From positions 37,448,001 to 37,512,000 of the forward strand of contig NC_059503.1 in assembly GCF_914767665.1 (NCBI RefSeq): a stretch of DNA of 64,000 nt. The letters are read 5' to 3'. Positions 1 to 13,633 of this stretch are shown in pieces. The position numbers and the translations under genes are program-made. The DNA comes from Harmonia axyridis. Taxonomy: Eukaryota; Arthropoda; Insecta; Coleoptera; Coccinellidae. Every line of letters begins with the position of its first letter. The stretch's first letter is position 1. Under the pieces are notes generated by a model. That model worked only from the letters and a program-made list of their open reading frames with translations. It was not told the origin of the DNA and did not search any database.

Positions 1-1506
1 CTAGCAAGTTTCTCTCTTATGGTTAAGAGCATTTTTGAATTCAATGAGTTTAAGATGGCCAAAAAATCAAAAAAAAAAAGTTGAACTTGCATGGCGGTAA
101 TTTATGGACATATTCGTTACGGCACGAAATGTCTTTTATTGAAAATACTAGCTATGATGTTTTAAGACATCTCAATACTAGCGAAGCACTGTTTTAGACA
201 AACACACTGACAAATATTTGAATTGATCCAATGTATTAATAAGTCACGTTTTCGAATGAACCATAGTTCCTCACGAAAAAGTTCAATAATTTACACTGTT
301 CAAACATCAATCTTTTCAATATAACATCAACAAAATTTTCAAGTATTATTCACATTTGAAGCAGCACAATAGACGAGCAGAGCAAAATAGTCATCTCACT
401 GCAGGAATCGAAGAACCATTTTGAAACCTGATTAATTGTTGTTTTTCACATCAGATCACTCTTCGGAATATTATATTTTTTCCCTATAATAAATTATTGA
501 GTATACTCTCGCGAAAATTTCTGGCATAGTACAAACCCATGAAACAATGACCACTTCTTGAAGAAATTTGAAACAGGCACTTTCACGTTTATATTTTCAA
601 AGTAATGTATGGGTAATTTTGTAGGAAAATTAATGAGTTTCATTCAGTTGAATGTTATTTTGTTGTTTAAATATCGTAGCTACACACAAGTTAATTTAAT
701 TCATACTACTCTACTCAAATTTCCAATTGAAATACTGCATTTTCAATCCCATAAACTGCTTAGGTAAGTGGTAATAAAATTTAATTCCTATGAAAGTTGG
801 TAAGGATTAAAATTTTGTAGTGAGCCAAGGCATGCATAAATCACTATTTCTTGTACTATAACTAAGAATATCCAAAAATTTTCCTAATTTGAATTTTCTT
901 GCATTCCTCTTAATTTGTTTGAATAAATATTTTGTCAGAATGAAATAAGGTTGGAAATGAGACTCTAAATAATCCTTCAAGAGACGTTTCTCAACTGCAT
1001 TGGTGGTTCCTCTACCTCTCGGAAGTAGTATTTCATTAGATCATGGGTTGTAGCTAATTTAAATACTTGAAAAGATGATGTATTATCATAAGTTTTCAAT
1101 TAGAAACTTCCGATAAGTTGTGAGTAGAGTTTTGGAGGAAAGTAAATTCCAATGAATAGAATCAAACAAAATACACAGTTTATAATTGTTTATTGAAAAG
1201 TTGTCAATCAGTTTATAAATGAATAATTGAACAATGAGATTTTCGACAATCTTGGTCATTTCTATTTATCCTTGCACATAATGGCACAAATTGTACATTG
1301 AAAACTCACAATATTGGGAGGACATAAATAATACACAATTAAAAGAAAATTAAATATTAGGTACTAATGACTGATTAAAAATTTTAAAGAACAATGCATT
1401 TATGGTATCTATTTATAGTTCTGATGACACTTAATAAATATTGAATAAAATATCACAGCAAATATCACTTATTTTCATTAAATCTATATATAAATAAAAA
1501 AATATA
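1..1506. other. sno 3' flank / 3' UTR, no gene seen
   Basis: AT-rich sequence below the sno stop codon. No open frame of convincing coding character, no recognisable transposon and no tRNA. The part nearest 1506 should be sno 3' UTR. Confidence 0.5.
1189..1194 (-). promoter_or_regulatory. candidate sno polyadenylation signal AATAAA
   Basis: The minus strand reads AATAAA about 310 nt past the sno stop codon. It is plausible as the poly(A) signal, but the region is AT-rich and such hexamers occur by chance. Confidence 0.35.
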
Positions 1507-1997
1507 TCAATCATAGAAATCATGTTCTTTAACATTTTCAGCTTCTTCTCTCAAGACCCTGATTAATCCTTTGACCAAGTTATTCTTTATAAGAGTGCCT
1601 GAAAAAATTTTTATAAAATAAACTATTTGCTATATGTAAATAAAAATTATTATATTTCTTTTATGTTCAATGTTCTATTCTGACTCTCCTAGGCCTCTGT
1701 GAGACCTCTCAGAATCTTAGAGCTTGTACGCCTAGAATACTCACCGACTATCTTAATATTATCTTGTGTCTTTAACCTGATGACTTGCATCTTGCTTTCT
1801 GATTTTTTTTCTGAAATTGCCGCTTCTATTTTCAACCAAATTGGTAAAACAGATCCAGCAAGAACGTGATAGGTTTTACTTCTAAGTCCACTTTCACAAG
1901 TAGTACCTATACTGCAGTGTCCTGTCCAGTATTTATGGGTACAAACTGTACAATTATACTGTTCAATCCATAAATTCATTGCATCCTGTGGCTCCAC
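1507..1997 (-). CDS. sno: sno exons 30-31 (C terminus)
   Basis: Exon 30 is 1997-1745 (acceptor CAG before 1997, donor GTGAGT below 1745). Exon 31 is 1598-1507, ending in TGA at 1509-1507. Exon 30 starts in phase 0 and reads VEPQDAMNLW, then the typical SBNO cysteine/tyrosine-rich stretch (CTVCTHKYWTGHC) and the conserved block KMQVIRLKTQDN. The junction codon G|GC restores glycine. Exon 31 encodes GTLIKNNLVKGLIRVL and an acidic end. A 6.25 kb intron full of transposons separates this pair from exon 29. Confidence 0.88.
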
Positions 1998-4900
1998 CTG
2001 AAAATGAATTATCCAAAAGGTGATCAACAGTTTTTCATTAGATTAAAAAATATGTTATACAGTTTTCTTGTGAACAAAAAATATTTTGATAAATATCCTT
2101 GATTTTGATTTTTGAATAAAACAAGTTGTGTATTTGAGATAAAATTCTTTAGGTTGACTTGAGAAATTTAGAGAGAATTCACAAGACAGTACAATTTTTT
2201 TTTAATCATTAATTTCAGACCTCAAATCAGTTTTAAAAAAATGAACTTCAAAAAATGTGAACGAGTCCATTTATTCAAATGGCATGCCCCCCGGTACGAT
2301 AGTTCAGTGAGTAGTCTTCCTTTTTTTGTTGAGACATGTTGTACCTAAAATGAATAGTTTTCTAAATACTTTGCTGGCAGTATATTTTCCACGCATAGAG
2401 TTTCAAAGAGATAAGAATACTCAACTCTACTTAATTCCTACTAATAACATCAATTAAAGATAAGCCAAATGCAAGAAATCATCAAAATATTTGGAAAAAT
2501 TCATTTTGACGAAATGAAATGGCGACCACGCGAACAAACAGAAACATAGTCATGAATTATCTTAAGGAGTTCCAACTGACAGCATATTTTCAGCTGAAAA
2601 AGTATCATTAATATTTATTGATCATATTATTTATAGTATCACCTGACGTCACAGATTAGGTGCTAGGTGGACCTTCGACGCCTCACATGACTGGAATAGG
2701 CTTCTGATGGGTCACAACTACTGACAATTACTTTAAATCAGTATAACTTATACTATGACCTATATCTATGCTTACATGTACCACAGTATAGAAACAGACA
2801 GTAGTAACACTCTGGATAAAATGAACTGGAATTTTGTTCCAATCGAGAATTTACGCATTCCTCGACGCGAAGGAGGAAGCCATTAGGATATTCATTCATT
2901 TGAGCAGGAATTCAAAAGTATATTAAAAATCTCGTACATATCTTAAGATTTTTAAAAAGGAGAGTGGCTTTGGAAGTCATTTTTTTAAAGTATTTTTAAA
3001 ATTCATGTAGCAATGGTTAGTATATTTATTATAGTGCACTAGAAATAAGGACGTATTTCATAATTACCTCTTACAAATTTAATAATATTTTTTCCTCAGA
3101 AATACTTTTCAATAAATCAGTTGACAATTTGATAAAACAATGAAAATTTATTATAACCATTTGGCTTGCAACTAATATTCAATTAATTTTTGTCGAATAA
3201 TTTAATTCCTATAATAATTCCATTTCCATATTATGAATACCGATTCCCTTTAAAAGTTTTTTTCAACAAAAAGCAGAACCGATTTCTAAATATTGTCAAG
3301 AAGATTGTATTGAAATTTAACATATAATTAAGTACAGCTAAGGCTTCTTCTTGGGGTCCTTGTCTTACAATAATACCTGAAGTAGAACTCAATATCATAG
3401 GTAACTATTGTAATATTCTAATTTTCATGAATTTCCTTGAATATCACTCGGAAGCCAAGTTTCAAAGATATGTAAAAAAAATTCCGAAATCGGTTCATGT
3501 AGAAGTTCTGAGGTATCAAAAAAAATCAGTCAAATTGAAAATCTTCTCCTTTTTTTGAGGTCAGTTAAAAATATTGCCTCAACCAAATACCTTAGTTCTT
3601 TCTCCTCACTCATGTTCACTTCTAGTTTTCTTACTACAATTTGAGAACTTAGTTTTTAATTAATAATGGTTTTTCGACAATTAAACACGATGCTTTGATT
3701 CACCATTTTGAAATCTTAGAAATTCACAATTAACAAACGAATGTTCACTTGTAAACAGAACAAGGTACGTGCCAGAGCAAATCAATGATTTTTATGATCT
3801 GGTCCAATTCTTCTGCTGTGCATGGAAGATGCGCGTCTCCGAGAAATTCACAAAAAATCCTTGAAGTGTTACTACTGTATGGTTTCTATAATATTAAATT
3901 AATTTCACGGCATTCAGACAATTTTTCAATTCTGGAAAAAATACCTCCCCGAGCGGGACTCGAACCCGCAACCTCCGAATTACTAGTTTCTATAATATGC
4001 ATAATATCCCAGTTTATCGGATCATAGAGTGGCGATACTCAGAGCCGTATCTAGGGCGTGGCAAAGGTGGCACTTGCCACGGGCGCAAGATCTGCAAGGT
4101 CGCCCAAAAATATCAAAAAGCATGTTCAAGCTAAAATTTGCGTACTGAACCTAAAATAATTACAAGATCAACAACTTTAAGGCAAGAAATAATATAAATA
4201 TGACTATGTTCAAGTGTGCCGTAATCTAGTCATAAATATTTCTGTCGGGCGTCGGCATGTTCAAAGGTGCCGCATTCAGATCATAAATATTAATTACAGT
4301 CGCACATCAGCATGTGTGCTTACCCCTATTTTAGCGAATTTTTCGGTATTCACCAAATTTATAGATATTTCGTCGACAAATGGTACCATCTGTTTTTGTG
4401 TGAAGTGCGGCTTCTTTTTCTTTGATAAAATTTTTCAACGAACGGTTTTTTTTATCTCTTTTCATGTATATGAAACGAGTATTTCAATGATTTCAATAAA
4501 AATAAGTAAATATATGATGTTGATTCCTTGTCAAAAAATAGGGGAGTCTTTCATATAAAATTTTTTTTGAGCCCCTTCCCGCTTAGTTACAACCACCTAA
4601 ATAAGGTACCCCAAAAGTAGTTTTCAATATTTTTCTTGAAAACCAAAAAAATCACAAATATGAAATTAAGCTGACATTTTATGCGGCAAGAAGGCATTCA
4701 AAAAAATTGTTGGTGGTGTTCCTTTATTATTTCAAAGAAAAAGCAACCCCTCAAACTTGCTTCGCAATAACTTTTTTTTTCATATTTTACAATAAGAAAA
4801 TTAATTTTGGATAGATCCATTCTTATCAAAAAACATCTCTTGTAATTTTTTGCTGAAATTCAGGGTTTTTCAGAAAAAAAAAATCAACAGATAATACGCC

Positions 4901-7900
4901 TGAGTTGTGGAGGTTGAAATTATTTTCAACCTCGAATTATTTCCAATAGGCGCATGTCAAAACAATATTTTCATTAGTACAAATATAAAATATGTAATTG
5001 TAACAAAAAAAAAAACAATTATAAACTTTTCACAAATTAAAAAATACTTTTCGGGCGCCATATTTAGGGGGCTGTAGTTAAGCGGGGGGAAGCTCAAAAA
5101 AAAGTTTAAATGAAAAACCCACCCTATTTTTTGACAAGAAATCGCTTCCCGAATTTTTCCGCAGCTATTCATATACACCCTGTATAATATTGTATATTAT
5201 TTTAAAACTAAATGTATGACTTAAATTATGAACAAACAAAAAATTCTTCGAAAATGGGGGGCGCTGGCGCTGTCTCTAATATATTGCCACAGGCGCAATA
5301 GTACCTTGAAACGGCTCTGCCGATACTACTCTATTTGGGTACCCAAAGAATATAAAGTGACCCGTGTTTTTTAGATTAGATCTTCCTGAATTTGACTATC
5401 CTATCATAGTTCTCAAATCTATGTAATCCACAGGCCTTTTCTAAGGATTTGAAGGATCAACGGACAGTTATTATTGATGAGCTGTTAAAATTTCGAATTT
5501 TGTCTATATTTTTTAATATCAAAAACTTAAGAGGAAATGATACCAATTGACTGATCAGTTCAAAACGAAATAATGAATGATTTTTACACATCACCGATTT
5601 TTATGGGGTTTTCTGATCATTTCTTCAAACAATGATCTGAATGGAATGACTATTTTTAATTTACGAATGAAAAAAGTTGACAACTTTTCGTTTTTCGCGA
5701 AAGAATTGATGATATGGGGAAAGAGACTATCACTGATATATTTTGAAATTTTTCTCAAAGAAAAACAACAAAAATACATTTCAAAAGAGCTAAAATCATC
5801 ATTTCATGAAAAGAATAATCGACCGTCGTATAGTGCTACCCCTAGTGTATAAATTCCCAAATAATCACTATGCGAGCCTGCGTCAATAAAAATAAAGCCT
5901 TCCGCGAATGGTGCTCAAACCCGACAGACGAGAAGAGGGCAGCGTATATACTTGATAGGAACAACTGCAATCTAACTATTCAAGCCGCAAAACAAGTATT
6001 TAACAACACAGTAACAAAAAAGCTTCTAGATTGCCCAAGTGGTTCGCGCCCCTTTTGGTCACTCGCTAAGGTGATTAGCAATAATTTTTGCCATTCGACT
6101 TTTCCACCACTTCTTAAAGACGACGGTGCTCTGGCAACTAGCTCCAAAGAAAAGGCTGACCTTTTTGCAGCTATATTTGCCAAAAATTCTACTCTAGAAG
6201 CAGGCCACAAAGAACCCCCCAATATTCCCAAGGTTCAGGCTTCGATGCCAGAAGTTAAATTCCGTACAAGGGGCATCTGCCGAATCCTGAAACAGCTGAA
6301 CAGCAGAAAGTCAACAGGACCCGATGGAATACCAGCTATTGTTCTGAAAAAGTGCGCACCCGAGCTCGCACCTCTGTTGTGTCGGCTGTTTAAGCTGTCC
6401 TACGAGCAGAAAACTTTCCCAAACATCTGGAAGGTTGCTAGAGTTCAGCCAATACCAAAAAAGGGGAAAAAGTGCATGCCTCGAAATTATCGTCCGATAT
6501 CTTTACTACCCATTTTGTCCAAAGTAATGGAGACTGCTATTAATTTGCAGATAGTAAAACACCTAGAGGAAAGCAATCTCATTAGCGACAATCAATACGG
6601 TTTTCGGCGCTGTCGTTCAACGGGTGACTTGCTCACCTATGTCACCCATCTTTGGACAAACGCTATAGAAAAGCATGGGGAATCAATTGCAGTTGCCCTA
6701 GACATATCCAAGGCCTTCGATCGTGTATGGCACAGAGCATTACTATCTAAGCTTCCATCTTACGGTCTCCCGGAAGGACTTTGCAGCTGGCTCGGAAGTT
6801 TCCTCCACGAGAGACAACTTTGTGTTGTGGTCGATGGTGCGGAGTCTGCACTTCATTCCGTCAACGCCGGTGTACCTCAGGGCTCAATCTTGTCCCCGAC
6901 TCTGTTCCTAATGCATATTAATGACCTTTTAAATTCAACCAAGAATCAGATTTTAAGCTTTGCAGATGACAGCACTCTTATAGCGTCCACGACAAACAAG
7001 AAGCCTGTAACAGCGTCAACATCCAGTTCCCAAAGAATAGCTCAAGCTGTGACAATCAACAAAGATCTAGAAGTTATTCTACAATGGGGTTCTGACAATC
7101 TGGTTGAATTCAATGCCTCTAAGACCCAGGCTACTCTGCTCACAAGAAAAACATCGACAGTTGCACCCCAACTAATAATGGACAATAAAACAATAAAACC
7201 AACCAATGGACTTAAGCTTCTAGGGGTCAATATCAGTCCAAATGCAACCTGGCATGAGCACGTCTGCTCAGTTGCCAAGTCAGCTGCACAGAAGCTTAGC
7301 TATCTATTTCGTGCGAGGAAATTGTTCACTCCAATGCAGCTTTTATTACTTTATAAAGCTCAAGTGCGTCCAGCTATGGAATATTGCTCTCATGCTTGGG
7401 GTTCAGCTCCTAAGCACTCGTTACTCCTACTTGATTCCATTCAAAAAAGAGCAGTGCGCCTAATAGACGATCCAACGTTAACTGCCAACCTTCATAGTCT
7501 CGATCACCGTAGGAAGGTTGGAGACTTATGCCTTTTTTACAGATACTACCACGGAAGGTGTTCTGCTGCCATTGCCTCCATGATTCCTCCAGGGGCTCAA
7601 TTTGATCGACGAACAAGGCTAGCCGATAATAGTCACCAGTTTGTCGTGCATCTTTCTACAGCTAGGACATCGGTGTATCAGAAGGCTTTTTTTTACCGAA
7701 CTGCAAGGCTATGGAATACCCTACCTCAAGATGTATTCCCCCTGGGTTACAACTTGCAGCAGTTTAAGACACGCACAAACCGATTTATTCTAAATTCATC
7801 TCGGGGCGCTTGAAAGGGCGTTATAAGCTCAGTCTTTTCCCGAGAGATGCGTATAAAAAAAAAAAAAAAAAAAATGCATAGTCATTTTCCGATATTTGTT

Positions 7901-10900
7901 GAAATTTGAGCATTTTTGTATTCTGGTGCTACCAGAACGATAGAATGATCAGTAGAAGTTAGAAATATTACAATGGATAATGTGGTAGAAAAAAAACGAA
8001 ACCTGTCCATTTCTACTCATCCCTGCGATTAATTTTTAAATTAGATTCTGCTAGTCTTATTTTCGTATTTATTAAAGTGATTATTCCCAATTTGAATATA
8101 TCAAGTCCCATATCGATTTCATTTAATACCAATTTAAATATGATGATGCTCAACTTGATGATGTTAGGTATTAATTTGGAGTTGAAAAGGTATAAAGCTA
8201 TTTATAAATGATCGTTGAAAAACTTTAAATATAGAGATAATCAAGTTACCTTTTTGTATTGAAGTTGTATTTCAGAAGCTGTGGTAATCTTGTTTTTTCT
8301 ACCAGTATTGGGTCGGTACAATCTTAATTTGATATCTTCATTTTTGAAATTCCGTTTTGTAGAATCGACTTTTGTTAATAATATAACATAGTGTTTGCCA
8401 TTAGAAACCTGATGAGATTGGAAAAACCCTTCGTATTCTTCAGTGCAGACCTCTTTATATTTTTCTTCAGCAGCTTTCCAAGACATTCCTCTTTCTACAA
8501 TCAACTTGTGCAACTCAATAGGAGCAATACCAGTTGCATGCTTATATAAGAATGTTATTGTCCGTACCCTCTTAATGACATCCTGACTGCTGACGCCTAA
8601 ATCTAGTATACCTAAGTCGAAAGTTCCATCTCGCTTGGCCATATCAATAAGTGCGTTCATAGTATCTGTGAAATACTGAAATAATCTATTTTGGAGGTCA
8701 ACTGGCATTCCTAGTATCCTGTTCAAAAACTTGGACATGTTGTTGTATTCTTTATCTAAAGTCAAATCATTCTCCTTTTTACTAGTTATCAAACCGACTC
8801 CTATGAGTGCTTTACTAACGTCTTGAAAAAAGTTTCCTTTGTAATCTACTGGTGGAGGAATCAAGGGATGATCTTTTCCTACGACGGCTTTCATCACCAA
8901 TTCCAATGCAGATTTTCCATATTTGTTATCAATGTTGAACTGACTAAGGTCTTTATTGTCAGAAGCACGACGATCGCCATGAGTTAACGCCCCAAGACTT
9001 TCTAAACGCTTAGCCACAATCGATGCGAACCTAAAAAGTTTATTATTATTATTATTAAGCATGTAGGGAAACTTTCAATCTCGAACTAAAAATTAATTAA
9101 TAATAATTATCATCAGGTTGTTGATGAAATCAAAGTAAGGTTATGATTGAATAATTCATTTCAATATCACTAAGAAAACTAACCTTCTCTCTCCAGCTAA
9201 ATTGGTAATAAGGAAGACATACTCAGGTGCGCTGACCTGGTTGCTTCTGTGAGTTCTTCCAAACTGCTGTACAGCTTTGTCTGCCGACCAAGGCAGTTCC
9301 AGTGTGATATGGTATCTCTTTCTCCTATTTGCTGCCCTCCTGTCACTCTGTAAGGATATACCACTAGATGCAGCCTCAGAAATTATTGCCACCATTTTTT
9401 CTCCATTCATAAATCGTTCTCTTTCTTTCACATTCAAGGTCTCTAAAGGTACATCCTGCTCTGAACGACTCTCATAATGAACACCAGTCTCTTTTTGAAC
9501 TACTCGGCCTACAGTAACATAATTAGAATAATTGCAATGACATTTAACTTGTACCGTAATACAATAAAAAAATATCTTGAAGGATATTCTAAAACCAATA
9601 GAAGCAAAAATAATTTATCGATTTTTTAATTTCCTTCTCAAAATAACGTGATAGGAAGCTGAAGTAAAAATTAGAGCGTTTGGGAAAAGATGTGATTTAT
9701 TTCAATGAAAGTTTAACATCAGTCGAACTATTGATGCTACTCAATATAACCACATCCCTGTAAAATTTATAGCCCAAAATCTTCCTTGTTTTACCTCTCC
9801 ATATTCTTTTTCTTATCATAAAACACTGCACATATTCTGATTCTGTTTGTATTTCAAATTTCCTTCATACAAAATCACATTAACGAGGTGATGATTATTT
9901 TAGGCAGTGTAATTACATTTTTTTTTAATAAACCTATATATACAGGGTGTTTCAAGTTCGACGGCCTATTAGACGTTTCTGGAGAACAGGGCCGATTTGA
10001 AATCTGAAAATTCGGAATATGACATTGTTCATGATGCTCTATTCAGCTAAAATATTTTCGAAGTTCCGGCACTTCCGGTTATACAAGAATTTAACAATTT
10101 TTTTTCAAAAAACTTTTTTTTCATTTTATGTCTCAGATATTATCAAGATTTCCATTCTCAATTACTCATTGCTAAAATTATTGCTTAGTCCTCATAGTTT
10201 TCAAAATATTAAGAAAAAACTGTAAAAAAGGGAGAATTTCCTTAGTCACAATTACATGAATTATTTTTACTGTGAATATCCTATACGTATACTCAATTCT
10301 TTTTCTCAAACTAGAATGATGATTCATTATCGTGCATATCTTGAATTTGAAAAATATCAACACAGGGTGTTTCAAATATTGTACCAAAAATTGTGAACAA
10401 AATTTGATCATAACTTTCGAATTTCAAATTGGTATTGTTTGTAGTTACGTAGATAGATATTGCGCATGTCAATGTTATGGGAAATCTATGGACTGACGAA
10501 AGAAATCGTCTCGACGTAAACACTGCAAAATATGAATTGTGTGTTTATGTCAAAATAAATGTTAGTTGCACGGAATTTAAGGATGCCATGTCAAGCAATA
10601 AATCTTTATTGAAAGCAGTCTCGTCAAATGCTAAGTATACAGGGTGTTTCCTAAACATGCGGCAAAAATTCAGGGGGTTGTTCCTTGGACTATTCTAAGA
10701 ATATTTTGTCCTTTGATGATTTTTGAAAAACCTATTTGTTTCGAAGATATAGGGGAAACAAAATTTCAGATAATAACATTTCATTATGAAAAATTACATG
10801 AAAATTCATCATTTCAACCTACAAAAACTGTTGAAAATGACCACCTCTAGCCAGCATACAAGCATCCAATCTTCTCCTCATTGACTGCCGAACCCTTTCA

Positions 10901-13579
10901 AAAAAAAAAAAAAAAGAGGTTTTTCAAAAATCATCCAAGGACAAAACATGCTTAAAATAGTCCAAGGAACAACCCCCTGAATTTTTGCCGCATGTTTAGG
11001 AAACACCCTGTATAAAGAAGTAGACTGTAAGCTTTTCGTAATTTTTTGTTATATTTTGTAATTTGTAATATGAACTAATAAAAATTCAAAATTTGTCCGG
11101 TTTTTTCCTCATATACATCGGGCAACCCTAGTCCCAGGAATGGGAAAAGTAAACAGTGTAATTTTCCTTGTTTTTGCATATAACTTACCACACATACCAT
11201 CAGTACAGGGTGAGCAAATTAAAACATTATACAGGCACTTTTTTATGTAGAATCCAGTGGCGTGCTCGTGTTTTCGAAAGGGTTTTTAATTACGAAGCTA
11301 TGACCCAAAGTTATGTTTTTTCAAACAGGAACACTAATTTTCTGTGCCATGTTTTGAAAGCTCAATTTTTCCTGATTTCAAAAATATATAACATCTTACT
11401 GTTTGCATTGAAATAAATAACAGAAAATGTTCAAAACCTTTTTTCACCTAAGAGTCTCAATATTTCTATGGCTGTTGATGAGCACATAAAAAGAGAGCTT
11501 CACAAGAGCAGTGTCCTTCCGTCAATCTGATTATTTCTATGCTTTTTACTCATTTCTACAAAATTCGAATCTAGATATATTTTATAAAAATACACTGCGC
11601 AAAAAAATTAACGCACATTATGGAAATCTCAAATTTATTCTACAACTGAAGATGTTCTCAATGATAATTATTTTTATCAGAATTATGCATGCATATGTTA
11701 TCCACTTTCAACGTTTTTCTTCAATACAGATGTTTTTTCCCAGCAGGAATAAAAAAAGATGAGATTATCAGATTTTGAATGTATTGGCTCCATTCTGAAA
11801 TCAGTTGTTCTCGATCAATTCTAGTGATCAATAGTTTTTCTTTTGTTTGATTTTCTACACTCGATCGCTATGCAACGCGAAACATGCAATTTGACCCAAG
11901 AGGAATGTGCCCAAGCGGTAGTTTTGCGAGAACAAGGGTGGACATACACAAGAATTGCAGAAAGGTTTGGAGTTTACCATACAAGTGTGTTCAGAATGTT
12001 GCAGCGATTCAGGGAGACAGGTATGAATGTCCGAAGACCAGGACAGGGTAGACCACGGGTAACAACTGCCATTCAAGAACGTTACTTGAGAGTTTCTTCG
12101 TTGAGACAACGGTTTGCAACCGCTCGCCTCCTTCAAAATCAGCTTGAGCAAACTCATGGGGTGCAAATTAGCACTCAGATAATAAGACATCGCCTCAGAG
12201 AATATGATTTAAGGCCTCGTGTCGCGGCAAGAGGCCCAGCTCTTACCCCAGCCCATCGAAAGGCGCGTTTGGATTTTGCGAGAGTGCATATCCATTGGGA
12301 AGCGGCTGATTGGGAAAGAGTTCTCTTCACAGATGAGTCTAGATTCTGCCTCTACCATTGTGATCGACGTTCCCTTGTATACAGACGTCCACATGAAAGA
12401 TATGCTCAGTGCAATTTCCTGAATACTAGGTACTGGTTTCGGGGGAGGATTGATTATGGTATGGGGTGGAATATATTTGACTGCTCGCACAGACCTAGTG
12501 GTCGTTGATAATGGAGCTATGAATGCTGATAGGTATATAAGGAACATTCTTGAAGAGCATGTAGTGCCGTTTGCCCCATACATCGGTGAAAATTTAATTC
12601 TTATGGACGATAATGCCAGACCCCATTGTGCGCGCATCGTTCAGGAGTACCTTGAAGAGGTTGAAGTCTCTCGAATGAAATGGCCAGCAAGAAGTCCAGA
12701 TCTCAATCCGATTGAGCAGGTTTGGGACAACCTCAATAGAAGGCTGAGAAGTTCAGAAAATCATCCAACTACTCTTAATGACTTAGGAATCCAACTCAGA
12801 GAAATCTGGGAAGGATTAGATCAGAACATTTTAAGATCACTTATTTTGAGTATGAACCATCGTTGCCGAGCTGTAATTAAGGCAAGGGGTGGAAATACCA
12901 AGTACTAAATCACTTATCAGCATTCCAGTATTATGAAAATTGTTTATTTCTTTTCTTTCACATAAGATTCGGCGAAATCCTGAATTTTTCTTCCATTTAA
13001 TGTGTCTTGTTTCGTTCAAAACCTTCCCGAGAGAACATAAAATGTAGAGTTAACTTTCATTAAAATTGAGATTTTCAGCATGTGCGTTAATTTTTTTGCG
13101 CAGTGTAGTTTCGAAAATATAAAAGAACTCGGAGAAAATTTCCTAGGTTGCTTGAACGGAGTTTCCAATATTCATCTATTGAATTCGGTGCGAAATATCG
13201 AGAAGATGTGTCGACTGTGCATTGTTGTCATTATTAGGTTAAATATTATTTCTTGTTTGTTCCCTTCGTAATATTGTTGAGCTCAGCAGCTATGCGTTAT
13301 TTCATATTCTTTTTAAAATGATGCGTATTCATTACAACACCTTCGATTGAAGAATTCGATCTTGTGGATCTTTTCGTTATTTCCAAATCAATTTTTAGAT
13401 GAAAAATTTATAAAACATATCTAGATTCGAATATGATAGAAATTAGTGAAAAGCATAGAAATAATCAGCTTAACGGAAGGACACTGCTCTTGTTATAAAA
13501 AGCTCATCATTTCTGTGCTCATCAACAGTTGAAACCATAGAAATATTGGGACTCTAAAAAAAAGGTTTTCGACCATATT

Positions 13580-13633
<54 letters not shown>

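Noticed and set aside
3940..4030. tRNA gene on the minus strand
   Set aside because: A B box and T-arm-like hairpin are present, but no acceptor stem, D arm or anticodon arm in the right place; kept as a SINE-type fragment.
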